DNA from: Fomitopsis serialis
Taxonomy: Eukaryota; Basidiomycota; Agaricomycetes; Polyporales; Fomitopsidaceae
Direction: 5' to 3'
NCBI RefSeq assembly: GCF_022376445.1
Contig: NW_025954993.1
Span: 186,001 to 250,000 of the forward strand
Length of the DNA: 64,000 bases
The position numbers were made by a program, and so were the translations under genes. A model generated the notes under the pieces. The model was not told where the DNA came from. It did not search any database and was given only the letters and a program-made list of their open reading frames with translations. This document shows positions 1 through 11,651 of this stretch, piece after piece. Within the stretch, counting starts at the first letter, position 1. Every line of letters begins with the position of its first letter.

Positions 1-1075
1 GTTGCGTCCGCGTATGATGTGCTTGCAGACGGCCAATCAAAGTCATTCCCTGTTATCGCCCATGAGCGCGTGCGCGACGAAAGTAAAATGTCTACTATTC
101 AGTAAGTGTAATTACAACACTGTCTTTGTGCTTTCATTAAATCTCCCACTTACTAGGTGCATATACGACGCTTCGCCGCGATGGGCTACCGTTCCTGCTC
201 CTGCCCCCAATTCTACCATATCTTTCCTTGGCCGATGCTCGCGTATGCGTTCAGATGGCGTGTTGGGTGTCCACCTTGAGCTCATTTCTTTCAACGTCGG
301 CCCTCTCCTGTCGCTGTCGGAGGTGGAACTCTACCCGGAGGCAGTCGATCATCGACTGCTAACACTCCTTGAGCTCGCCCACATGGTTGATGCTATCGGT
401 GACGGTGAAGGTCCAGAAGTCTCTCTGCACCTCCTGCACCATGTATCCGACGACCAGCAGCTGATTGACTTCGTCTTCCCGACACATGTACTCGCCAATT
501 CCATCGCCTGTCTAAACCGTTCGATGCTTGCTCCCACCAATAGGCAGATTGACCGGTACAACAGCATTGTTCTCGACCAGATTGATGAGACAAGCGGGAC
601 ATACCTTGCGGCCGACTCTCTGAAGGAGGCAGACGACGGCGGCATCGACTCCCCCGACAGCATATTTGACTACGTCGCCCGCCAGAATCCCGCAGGTTTT
701 CCTCCCCACTCGTTGACCGTGAAGGTTAACACCGTCTACCGCTTGCTGCGTAATTTCTCCCTCGACCGTGGCTTGGTCAAGAACATTCGCGTTGTTGTCA
801 TTGCGGTCGGCCCCCGTCTCGTCACAGTCCGCATTCTACGGGGTATTGCAGGTGTCAGTGTCATTGATGAAGAAGACGTCCTCATACCTCGGATCACATT
901 CTCTACCACCCTTTCCTCGGGCCATACACTCCTCCGTCGTCAGTCTCCTCTTGCGCGGCCGCCGGCATATGCAATGACATTCAACAGCTACTTACCAAGG
1001 GCTAACTCTTGACGCAGTGGGAGTAGACTAGTACGAGACACGCGTTTTCACATGGACAGCTGTACACGCGCATAT
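1..1075 (+). pseudogene. Pif1-like (Helitron-type) DNA helicase, C-terminal relic
   Basis: This is the C-terminal third of a Pif1-family superfamily-1 DNA helicase of the kind carried by fungal Helitrons, which normally unwinds DNA during rolling-circle transposition. It enters from the left edge, so the N-terminal part is not visible. Recognisable family segments are LAPTNRQID (about nt 525-550), GTYLAADSLKEADDGG (about 597-645), NPAGFPPHSLTVKVN (about 685-730), LLRNFSLDRGLVKN (about 745-785) and HTLLRRQSPLA (about 925-957). A likely intron lies at 102-156, running from GTAAGT to CTTACTAG. After YAMTFNS the frame ends early. The next helicase motif, QGLTLDAVGVD, continues one frame over at 996-1028 and meets a TAG at once, so the gene is broken. 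The match to the family is good. The N-terminal part of the visible stretch (before nt 400) is less certain. Confidence 0.65.
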
Positions 1076-1214
1076 GTCACAGTGACCACGCAAGAATTTT
1101 GCTCAAACACGACAAACCCACTACTATCAATGGCACCTATGACGAACTTCTACTATATATGATGGTTTATGACTTTAATTACATTGATGTTCACTCAACC
1201 GCCGGAGCGTAGCG

Positions 1215-4200
1215 GTGGCGTCCCTTGTACACTTGTGTTCACCGACCGGATCGCCTGGAGCTTCCGCGAACGGGCGTTGCTGTCCAACGTCTGTATTATG
1301 TGATGTACTATTCGTTCGGTACAACTCGCCTCCTGTACATCTGCTTGGAACCGCTATTGGACTATCGCGTATCAACATAACGCGCCACGTCCCGTCGAGC
1401 GGTGTGCGACAAGCGAGGGCAGATATAAGTGGGAAAAAAGTATATTGTGAGTTCTGAACATATTTCGCGACGACCATTACAATTTGTGCCGCCGTGGCCA
1501 CTAGACAATATGCGCAGTCTTCTGTGCTACCCTGAGACAGCAACATTGCTCGTACGTCGCGCCGGGTTGACGGACCTGCCTCGGTCACTGACTCACTGGT
1601 GCACCAGCATCTGTGTAGACTAGGTAAGCTTTAGTACATACCGTAGTCTCGTCCCTCGGTCATCACCACCTCCCGCTCTCACAAGCCTCGCATGCGGCAA
1701 CTCGCATCCTTCCAGTCTTGTCTGGAACTCATGCACTCATGTCTGGACGCCTGGCGGAAGGGCGCCACCTTCGACGCGGTATCACTTGACACGACTGTCG
1801 ACCGTGCAGCCGGTTCGGTCGAGAAGGCGGATGCTGGACGGCGCTCGCGGATGAGTTGACATTGAGGGATAAAGAAGCGAATGTATACAACCGAAGGGAT
1901 TTGTAACGAAGCAGGAAGACGAGAACTGTAGACGAACAAGACAGGACGTACGTACCGCCGGCAAGAGGCCTCAGAGTCATTGGCGGTGGGAGCTCAAGCG
2001 ACGTCATCCGACTCCTTGACTCGGATCTCCTAAATTGGAGGTTCCACCGGTGTGTATGCGCACGAAGACGGGGAGGCATGTGTTGTCCAGGACGATTCCG
2101 CGGCAGTCTGACGTCAGCTGAGCCACGCGTCCCGCGCGTCATGCGCCCGTTCTTGTAGCAGCGGCGTGTTCCTGCGTACGACCAGAGCGATGCGTGTGCA
2201 GCTGAAGTTGCGATGTCGATTGAGGGTCGCGGGGAGTGGAAAGTAAGTTAGTAGAAATGTTGCCTGGCGCCAATTGAGCTCGTCGAGGAGGAGACACCCG
2301 TCCTCCGACAATCGTCCGAGGCGCGTCTTGGGCGCGTCGCAGGCTGTCGTTCCCCTCCATTGACGACAGCGAGCCTCAGCGAGAACTCTTGGGCACCTTC
2401 TTCTCCTCGCCGTATACCACGCTGGCAGTCGCCGTTCACGTAGCCTCTGGATCCAACGACACACACCTCAAGAGCCCCGCCTCTGCTGCACTCCTCCCCG
2501 GCTACTCACCAATATTCTACGCATACCCGCTCACGCTTCCTCTGGCCCCGTTCATGAATACGACTTGAAGACACCTCGCTACGTTGCCCTTCGTCCCTGG
2601 CTGGTTCTCGCATCCGCCCTCCCAGGAATGTCGACCGCTGAACGGCATCGGTCTCGCCGGCGTGCCACCCCGTATCTCTGTGCGCTCCTGTCCGTTCGGC
2701 TTGCTAGGAGCATCTCTACTTGAGTCTCTCGACCACCTGAAGTACCCATCGCCAGGTCAGCGCTGCTGGAGTAACCATCCCGTTGACCGTCGAGTACCGT
2801 GGGCCAAGCCGCATGCGTGCCTTCTCGCTCGTTGGCCCTCTACTGGTAGTGCGCGGCCCGGGCAGTGATTACGGGTGAGTTCCGCGCCTCTCTAACGTTC
2901 AACGGACCATAGCGTGATTCGGGACACGACGACAGGTATACGTGCCAGCAAAGCTAGTTCAAATCCGAACGTGTGCTGCTGGTAAGTAGGTTGTCCGGAA
3001 TCATATCTCGCCCTTAAATCTGACTCACGCTCTGCTCAGGCTTCTCGCGCCTGGTATCGCCGTAAGCACCCGCTGCCTTGTCGACTCTCGCGTCACAGAG
3101 TAAGCACTCAACTCAAGTGCGTAGTAGCATCGGCTGACCTGCGGCGGGTCGACAGGGACGTCCGTCATTCGAGGCAGAGTGTCGGTCAAGAGCCACTGTG
3201 ATGGAGTAGATCCCGCCTTACATAGTCTGTCGAGCCCCGCGTGCGATCGAGTGAGGTATTGCCGGAGTGTTATTCCCATACACCCGTTCCACCGGTATCA
3301 CAACACAGGCTGCGGGCGATCAATTACGTCACTTTCTCCCGACTACATGTTCTTCATCCACGGCGGCCCACCGATTCACACACCTAGTGCGACGAACGCG
3401 CTCTGTTCGCGGATCATACTCCCCAAAGGTGAGTTTATGCGCATAGTGGTCGCATGATTCGTCTGATCTTCATCGCGGTCGCAGCGAACCCCACTGCGTC
3501 TCTTTACGGCATATGGAATTACGGTGTACACCTGCGCCTCCAAGACCGGTGCATCCAGCTGACCCGGTCCCCATGGCGGGCTTACTCGGCGTCGGTCCCC
3601 GGGATGAACAGTATGGTGAGTTCGATTCGTCGATAGCGCACAATGCTGCGATATTCGATGTCCCCGTCGTTGGACACATGCAACCGTAGCGTGCAATTAA
3701 TTGCTACCCCGTGATGCTACTCGCGCAGGCTGCCGTTTCGTGTTCAGTCTTCATGCGATTAGGTCTGATCATCGTTTCATGCGTGCAATGTTCGGTTGTT
3801 TACTGTCACGCAGGTGTCGTCGTCATCGGATCAACCCCGTCAGTCTCCAGGCCGTGATGACTGGAGGTCAGCCGTCTCGAATCGAACGCGAGGCTGCGCA
3901 GAACACGCAGAGTAGATAGCTTCAAGACGATCCGTTGATCAAGGAGGACAGAAAAGCGCGGTGCGTTCTAAATCTGGATTCACCGCGCTGGCTGTTCATA
4001 TCCCTGTCCGTCATGAAGTGCCTCGTAGAGACCCGACGTGTCGTTTGCGACATGCCGTGTCCTCAAGACGGATTGCTATGTCCGACTCGAGAGTCCGAGT
4101 AGACGATGTGTCACCCCGGAAGTATGGAGCAGCTCGCGACGAAGGCTGTCCAGAGGCCCGTTTAGGTGCGATCCTCGTTTTTCGCAGTGACACCTGTGTC

Positions 4201-7200
4201 CCCGCCATTGTAATGTCTGCACGCACGCCCCCGTATTTTGTAGATATAGGAATTTACCACTCCCTTTGGACAGCATATGACGCTGTCAGCGGTTGCTCAC
4301 TATCGACTGACGCACCATACGTGGCCATACCCACCCAGTTATTACCCGATGCCATATATCCAGCTGCTCGCACTAGAACGGGTAGATGCCCGTCGACGGC
4401 TTATGCCGTCACAGGGAAATTGAAGAATGGTCCCCGGCTATGCACGACACATTGGCATCGGTCCTCTTGTGACGTGGCTCGCCGGCGCGGTGGTCCGTGG
4501 ATGAGCAATGGCTTGTCGGGTACAACCGCGGACGACCGGTAGCGATGCAATCTTAGGCGTCTAGCTCGCGGACGCTAAATTTAGTGTTTCCGCGGCTCAA
4601 CTGCATGGCCGACCATGTCCTTCCTTTTACAATGCAAGTCCCTGGACGCTGCGTCGACCTCCCACACAGCAGCGTCGACTCCGCCAGCGGACGACCAGTC
4701 GAGACGGGCCTTACGTATTGGTCAGCGGCGCGAGGACGAATGCGCAGGTGGGGACATGCGTGGCACCTTATTACTAGCTGGGTGAGTGTCTCGAAGCCTC
4801 ACGCGCACGAACGACGCTGTCTGATCGCACGCCAGCTGCGTCCCCGTCGCGACTCCCCCTTCGCATTGCCCCCAATGGACCTGCAATGACGTCTCGCCGC
4901 CGGAGCGCCCAAACGCGCTCCTGCGCTCCTGATTGGCTGCCGCGTCGCACCTCGACGCTCTTTCCGCCTCTTGTGCACTCCTCTGGCGACCTCTTGCTCA
5001 CTCCTACTGGCAACTCGCTCACTCTTGTGCACCGCTGTCTGCGTGCTTTCCTGACCTCTGCTGCTGGCTGGTCTCTCCTCCCGACGTTTCTCTCCCCTCC
5101 TGATGTTCCTCTCCCCTCCCGACGTTTCCCTCCCCTCCCCGCGCCTTCCCTTCGCGTTTCCCGTGCCCGCCCGCCAGCCAGACGCATGCGCGTAACCGAG
5201 ACGAACCCATCGACCCCCACAATGCCCGGTCTCCGCACGAGGGAAGCTCCAGCAGGTGCGTTTTATCATCTTGTCAATTCATCGCACGCATTCATCGAGG
5301 CAAAGCGTCTCTCTGAGTCTTGCGGCCGACTTCTCCCTTCCCCATACTCCGCCCGTTTCGTGGCCCCCAGACGCTACCATCTCGAACCTGGACCCTTCCT
5401 GCACCCAATCCAAGTCATCCGAAGTGATCCTGCTCACGGCACAGTGGCACGCGCGGCGGTATTCTCTGCGACATACCCCAAGCGCCCGAAATCGATCCCC
5501 GTACGCTCTCCTCGCGGTCTCTGGCCCTCTTGTATGCCCCGTTCGACGGCTCCTGAGTGTATATATCCGATTGTGAACGTACCCGGTTGTGCGTTGGGAG
5601 GTACGTTGCCCAACTCGCGTCGTACGCTGCTTGCCATGCCCGGCTAACGTCCCCGACGATCCTCGCCTTGTGTTGCGACACCAGGCACGGCGCGAGCGGT
5701 CACCAAAATGCGCAGTCGATTACGCCCGTGGCTGTTTCGCGTCCTGAGCCGATTCATGGGGCGCAGTGGACACAACCCGCCGTAATCGCACTACTGCGGC
5801 AGACACTCATTCCCCGAATTCCATACGCCCCAACGCTGACGGGGAACACAGCCAGCAACCACGCATCGGTACGTGGGTAAAACCCATTCATTTGTGAGAT
5901 GTAAGTACTAATCTGCTGCGTCCTGCCCGTGCTCCCGCCGAACTGATGACTCCTGCGCTTCAGCTACTTACACGGACGGGCAATGAACTGTATGCGTTAG
6001 ACGATGCCAACCGATTCACTTGGGCTATCACCACCGGTCGCCGCACAACCACTCCGCAAACGTCCACGAAACAGCCAGGCTCGCCCCTCGTCGCACGATG
6101 AGACATTGCCCTCCTGCCTGCTGAGCAAACGAGGGTCCCGCGAAAGCACTCGTCAAGACCGGAGGACGGTCTGCGCCGACCGCTCTCGCAGGCTTACCTA
6201 CCGACCTCGGCTGTCCTCCTACACCGTGCGCCCGACCGCCTCCTCCGACCGGCGGCGAAAGCGTGGCGTCGTCTTCAAGATGGGCTGCTCGACGACGCTC
6301 TGGCCCGGTTTCTTTGGATGATAATGGACGTGACGAAGTAACAGCGGAGTGGGCCACGGGGACGATGTAGGACGCGACGTACGTACCGGGGACACGAGCA
6401 GGCGGGCGAGCTGGACGACAAGGGGCGTAGAGGTCGAGAACGGGAGCTGGTGAAAGTGTCAGGCAGTACGAGCGCCAGCACACGCACGGACGCACCTCAC
6501 TAAAGGGTGGACGTGTAGACCGCCGCGTCGGATCCACTCGCCGTGCTGCGACGTGCAGTGAGAGACCTGGGAAGAGAAGTCAGCAACAACGGGATCAGTC
6601 GGAGGAAGGACATGACCAAGGCCATAAGCCTGGGTGCGCGTTGTGCGGAAGACGAGGACGGTAGGCAAGAGGGGGGGTAGTAGAGAGCAGATGAAGGTGC
6701 GAACCCAGATCGTCTCCTTGTCCACGCGCTCACGAACGACAGAAACGCGGACCGACGGACGTCTTGACGACCTCCGCATGCACCACGACCGAGTCCCGCT
6801 GGACGCCCGTCCCGTGGTTCATGCTGACTAGTAGATAAGGCGGCTGCCATCGCTCAGTGACCGACTCTCCGACGCGTAGGGGGGACTGTCCACTCTGGGC
6901 AGCAAGGTGAGCGGCTTTGCCTGTCAGTGCACCGAGGCTGACGAGCTATCGGACGCAGCGAGGCCCGCCACGTACCGGGACACGCGCCATTGCGCGATGG
7001 TCGGCAGATTCGTCGTCAAGTCATACAGCACGGCGTCGCCCAAAGGGCATCCGCATTCTGAATCAGCATCGAGGCGCTGGACGACGCGACGTCCATGTCT
7101 AGATTGGTCGCTCGCACCGACCTGGCGCCCCTGGGCTCGCTCGACCGCGCGATCTATACGCCAACCCGCGCCTCCCCGGCTGTATCCACGGGTTCCCCGG

Positions 7201-7980
7201 TCTCCTCGTGCCCGCGCCATGCTGGATCGTGCACCGGACGTCGCAGGAGGTTACCCTGCTTAAGTGGACGAGTCGGTCTCCTGAACCGAGCGATCGACTC
7301 TCATTCATCCTGACCCGGTGTCCTTGAGACGAGCCCAACGCAGACCCTGCATATACTCTGCCATAGGAACTAACCGGTGAGCGACAATCAGGCCGATCCA
7401 ACTCGCTGCTTACTCAAGTAGCGAGGGCGTCGTCGATTGATTGCAGACTACAAACGACAGTACTATGTACGGATACGAGTACGTACTCGAGTCCTCCTGT
7501 AAGCAGGCTCGTACCCCGACCCATATATTTGTTGAGAAGAACTCTGGGTGACCGGATGGAATGAAGTCACCGACGTTGAATTGCGCGGCAACAAAGAGGT
7601 ACTGCGACAATGAGAGTTACGCAGTCGGCGAATGAGAAGGAGAGTGCGAACCGAGACCCTTGTCCTCAACGACGAAAGCGAATCCACGAGCGAGACGCGA
7701 GGAACAGCAGGCTTCCAGATACTGTAGGAGCGCACTGAAGAAGATCGGCATGCGGTTGTTGCCGTGAGTGTTGAGAGAATGTCCAGAGATGACGGCTCCG
7801 AGACGGGTACTTCGGGTGAGATGTGGAGACGTTGCTGAGTGGGGATGTCTATGTCTCTGTTTGAGAAGAGGGCGTTGAGCGTCGTAGCATTGGGATGCGC
7901 GCGCGCAACCATGCCAGGACGTGTCGTGACTGCGCGCAGCACTACTTCCGCCCTTCCAATCCGGACAACTTGGCTCCTGC
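1215..7980. repeat. Segmental repeat, downstream block copy I
   Basis: About 6.8 kb with no convincing gene. It is a diverged copy of the sequence that follows DUF6535 genes elsewhere in the window. Shared landmarks include the stretch starting TTCACCGACCGGA near 1240 (again near 15435, 30993 and 44100), the GACGCCTGGCGGAAGGGC stretch near 1747, TCGAACGCGAGGCTGCGCAG near 3880 (again near 18097 and 50511), the ACGCTAAATTTAG block near 4570, and CTATATATTTGTTGAGAAG-like sequence near 7520 (again near 20690, 33965 and 53270). Long open frames occur, for example 4886-5647, but they are Pro/Ser/Arg-rich low-complexity reads and are not conserved in frame between copies. This copy has no recognisable DUF6535 gene immediately to its left, where the helicase relic lies instead. 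Confidence 0.7.
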
Positions 7981-7986
7981 AGCGAC

Positions 7987-9416
7987 TACCGTTACCCGCT
8001 AGTCCGTGGATGAAGGTCCCGCGCCACACGCCTCAGCCACCTCGCGTCTCGCGGCCGTCGCCTTCATGCAATGCCCAATACCTCGCTCGAAACTCATCGT
8101 ATGGCCTTGGCGACCTCATTTTCGGAATCTACGCGTCAAACACTACTCAGGCATGATGTCAGAAAGGCCAAATTGAGAGGCAGCTGCGCGCAAGACCCCA
8201 CAAGAGTCCGGACGAGTCGGCGAACACCCGCACGCAGCGTAAACGGCGCGTGAGTGCCATAGTATATACATCGTGGGCCAGGAGACTAGGGTAGGCTGTA
8301 GGGTGACTGAACTATAGTATCGCGTATACGACGCGATGGAACAGCGGCGAGTATCGACTCGACGCGCAGGTGCTTGAGGGTCGGGGCGCAGATCGGAGAG
8401 CTCGGGGGAAAAACTCTAAGGTTCGTATTTCTGTCTGTCTACTTATACATGTACATTGGTACTGATCAAATATGACGGTGTCGGATGGCGCATGTCGCAC
8501 ACGGTAGCCTTGAGGCTACCGTCCAAGGCGGGCGATGTTCAGCCGGCGATAAGCGACAGCGCAAGCATACGACGAGGACCGCATATCGGCCTCGAGTCCA
8601 AGGTGAGTTTTATTAGTACAATTCTATCTATACGGATCTAACATTCCGACATATAGTATGTCCCGGACACGGAGATCTCGAGCTCAGGAGTCAAGACCGT
8701 TCAAGTGGGTTCATCACTCGGGTGCACATACTGTACAGTGTGCAATTGTCAATGGTCGTGAATCTTGGCTCTAGGCCTTGGTATTGGTGCAATGGTAGAC
8801 CCTTGATGCACTCATGAAATATTGCATACAGCGTAGAATACCATTTGATTGTTAGGTGTGAGATTATACCCAACAGTCATGAAGACCACTGTATCAGCTC
8901 GGCTGGACCTCCTACGAGCAGTAGTATTATATTGACAGTGATACATATATGAAGATTGGATATACTGTGCGACATAACTTATAATGTGGCGAACCAGTAT
9001 CCCATAAGCCCGGGACTGCTCGCGCGAGTACAGAAGGACGAAAGGACAACAACACGAGCAGTGAAGACTCACTATACAAACAGCTTCAACCCTGGCTCAA
9101 TCTACCACTCATAGCACCCTCCAGCCTCCCGACACGCGATATGTGACACGCACGCGCCGTTTACGCTGCGTGCGGGTGTTCGCCGACTCGTCCGGACTCT
9201 TGTGGGGTCTTGCGCGCAGCTGCCTCTCAATTTGGCCTTTCTGACATCATGCCTGAGTAGTGTTTGACGCGTAGATTCCGAAAATGAGGTCGCCAAGGCC
9301 ATACGATGAGTTTCGAGCGAGGTATTGGGCATTGCATGAAGGCGACGGCCGCGAGACGCGAGGTGGCTGAGGCGTGTGGCGCGGGACCTTCATCCACGGA
9401 CTAGCGGGTAACGGTA
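7987..9416. mobile_element. 1.43-kb element with 266-bp inverted ends
   Basis: Bases 7987-8252 and 9151-9416 are near-identical inverted copies of each other; their translations in opposite strands agree over the whole arm. The same six bases, AGCGAC, flank both ends (7981-7986 and 9417-9422), which looks like a target-site duplication. The roughly 900-bp core (8253-9150) is A/T-richer than the neighbourhood and holds no recognisable transposase, so the element is probably non-autonomous or a foldback-type insertion. It interrupts the downstream repeat block. The near-identity of the arms suggests a recent insertion or recent arm homogenisation. The superfamily is not clear from the ends, which start TACCGTTACCCGC. 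Confidence 0.6.
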
Positions 9417-9422
9417 AGCGAC

Positions 9423-10299
9423 GCTCCCTGCCTCGGTACCACTCCCGACCTCGCCGGCCGCGACCTGTTTTTATTGCTCGGTGCCTTGCACGTTCAGTCA
9501 AGGCGACTCCAGCTGCTGCCCAGCTCGAGACCACGAAGCAATGGGGACCGTCGTGTCGCGTACCATGAGCGAGCGGCGATCGCATGTATGCGCGTTGTTG
9601 TCCGCGGAAGTCGACGACAGGCCGTGGCGACACCTACAGGATCTATTGATTCATTAGAGCTTTATCATAGCTCTATGAGCACGGTGAGAGTGGACGGTGA
9701 GCAAAACAACTCCCGTCATTGCGCGCCGCTCCACTCACTAGGGTCCAGCCCCTCCTCGTCCGCCCTCGACCTTCCACTGCACTCCCTGTCATTGCGATGC
9801 GATGTCCTTCATGGGCCCACGCCCACTTTCACGGCGCGTCATAATCCAAGTACTTGTATATGACGCGCATCCCATCCGTCTTCTGCAGAGGAGCAATGGC
9901 TGGCCGAGCGCAACGCAGACGTGCCCTCTGACGAGGAGCGAGGGGCGAGGTCGGAGGATCGAAGCTAGTCTCCGTAGGCCTCCTCCAAACACGACCCCTT
10001 TGAGTGGGGGAGGACGGTCGCATAGGTGGATGTTGACTAGCAGAGACGGTCGAATATGTCAGATACGGGGAAGCAGGTCTGTCGAGAACACGAGGTCGTG
10101 GGCGGAAGCAACAACGACTGCGCGATACGAGCGCCAATTCGCGGACAGACTCTCTTGACCGTCACCGCGACGATATCGTCCTCTCGCTTCCAGCATGGAT
10201 GCTATTAGGTGGTCGACGCCGTCGTCCTCTGACGATTCCAGCAACTGGTGAATACAGTAGGTAAAAGCTCCCGAGTCACTCCTGGGCTCAAATCTGTCC
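9423..10299. repeat. Diverged repeat shared with 24.3 and 54.4 kb
   Basis: No gene recognised. The interval shares landmarks with about 24270-24720 and 54430-54860: a CGGAAGTCGA(C/T)GACAGGCCG-like stretch, CTCTATGAGCAC, and a GGTGAG/ACTCAC(T/C)(A/G)(A/G)GGTCC segment near 9735-9755. Short open frames in the copies do not agree. Confidence 0.4.
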
Positions 10300-11651
10300 T
10301 TGCCTCGCGGTACGTGTATTTCATCCGAGCTCGCGCGTAAGTATAGCTGCTCATAACCTGAGGCACGAAGGTCGAAGGAATTGTCTGCGTCTGCGTGGGG
10401 GTACTAAGCTGCTTGCCTCTTTCGGAGTCTCGCGCAGGAGGCCCTTGAGCGGGACATCGCGCGCCCGCTGTCGCCGCTCATTCTACCCACCCAATCCCTG
10501 CTTACGGACTCAATAAGTGGACGACGCAGACCCTTGACACGAGCTCCGGGCCACACTCGGGGTTTTGGTTAACAAAACAAAACAAAGACACGGATGAGTC
10601 TGCTCGACATGAGTGGCTCCCGACATAGTGCAGATCTCCCACTCACGTCCGCGATCCCTAAGCGAGCGATTCAGCGGCCAGAGAACGTACACTTTGTGAG
10701 TATGTGGAGCACTTACCTCGAGGTCGGCGAAACTGCTAATATGAGTTAGGTACTTTCTATGCGTCAGGGCCCAGTGGCGCGTCGTCTGATGAACTCGGAG
10801 GCGCTCACTATCTGTCAATGGACGTCCAAGGCGGACGACACGCACCATGGAAGCCCCTACCAAGGTTCATATTGTGGTTGCCAGTCGCACACTGAATGCA
10901 ATTGGGGCGACAGCCGCGGCCGCGGCGGATGTGAGTAGGTACTGCCTTTGCGTGCCAAGCCGATGCAACTTCGACACGGCTTTGCGCCTGCATGCAAGCG
11001 CAAAGGCCGGCTGCGCATGAACCTCAATATTGAGATGTAGTGCATATGCCATACGATCAGTGACACAATTGACAACTTCTACAACACCGTTTCGACAGGA
11101 ATCTTTCGATGTTGTCATGCTCGACAACATCGCATGCAGCTGCAGCCCATTGCCACCTCGGACATTTGCATGCGAGTGTCCAAAGGCATGCGGCTCCGGT
11201 GCAGCGCCTCGGTGGCTGCTCATGGACACCACACGTACGCTTCTGAACGACCGGGGTACGTCTCGTCCAATCGTGGCTGCCTGTAGGTACAATGTGCTGC
11301 CGGAAGCGTGCAACACGTACCGGCGTCACGGTTACAACGTTATCGCACAGCCAATGGCACACACCTTCCCTCCCATGTCAATCTGTGAGCGTCCAAACCT
11401 TGCAGACTCGAGGCTCGGCGGGTTCCGTTCAGCACCACCTCGACGACATACATCCTCGCCTTTTCAACGTCCGATAGCCAGTACTATCTCGGCATCCTCC
11501 TCTGGGACCTCTGTCAATCGCCCTGACCTACGTGAGGTTGCGCGACCGAGTCAGCCATACGGTACCATCTTCACTGTCCGTCGTGCTTTCGCTCTCCAAG
11601 TCTACCCATTCGCACCTCTCGCCGCCAGACCAATCGCCATACAACGCCGTT
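10300..11651 (+). promoter_or_regulatory. Conserved 5' flank of DUF6535 gene A
   Basis: This block recurs upstream of genes B, C and D and at the right edge of the window. It includes a TAAGTATAGCT stretch near 10340, the GACGTCCAAGGCGGACGACA stretch near 10822, a hairpin at 11107-11132, the CATGGACACCACACGTACGC stretch near 11220, and a pyrimidine-rich run near 11571-11610 followed by AGACCAATCGCCATACAACGCC directly before the ATG. A CT-rich tract just upstream of the start is common in fungal promoters. No clear TATA box was seen. Confidence 0.5.
10847..10930 (+). other. Small hydrophobic exon-like ORF in 5' flank of gene A
   Basis: An ATG opens 28 codons (MEAPTKVHIVVASRTLNAIG, then an Ala-rich run ending in AD) that stop exactly at a good splice donor, GTGAGT. 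The same reading, V-R-(V/I)-L-V-A-S-H-A-L-N-T-I-G-V-T-A-A followed by an Ala/Val/Ile stretch, is preserved upstream of genes C (about 39226-39345) and D (about 45718-45799), although there the ATG is out of frame. The sequence resembles a single membrane span. No partner exon or known family was identified. It may be a decayed first exon duplicated with the array. Confidence 0.3.

Noticed and set aside
1175..1588. Minus-strand frame repeated at 15440-15790 and 30967-31281 with similar protein (PLISALACR.)
   Set aside because: The similarity follows from the duplicated DNA. The frame is disrupted at 44.1 kb and no start, splice or domain logic could be found, so I kept it as repeat only.
2935..2965. 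tRNA-like B box (GTTCAAATCC) near 2955 and again near 17168
   Set aside because: No matching A box at the right distance and no acceptor stem. It is part of the segmental repeat.
4886..5647. 253-codon open frame on the + strand
   Set aside because: It is Pro/Ser/Arg-rich, lies in C/T-rich low-complexity DNA, and its counterpart at 63643-63915 diverges in frame. No domain features.
8501..8522. Perfect 9-bp hairpin ACGGTAGCC/GGCTACCGT as a terminator
   Set aside because: Rho-independent terminators do not apply in a fungal nuclear genome, and no gene ends nearby.
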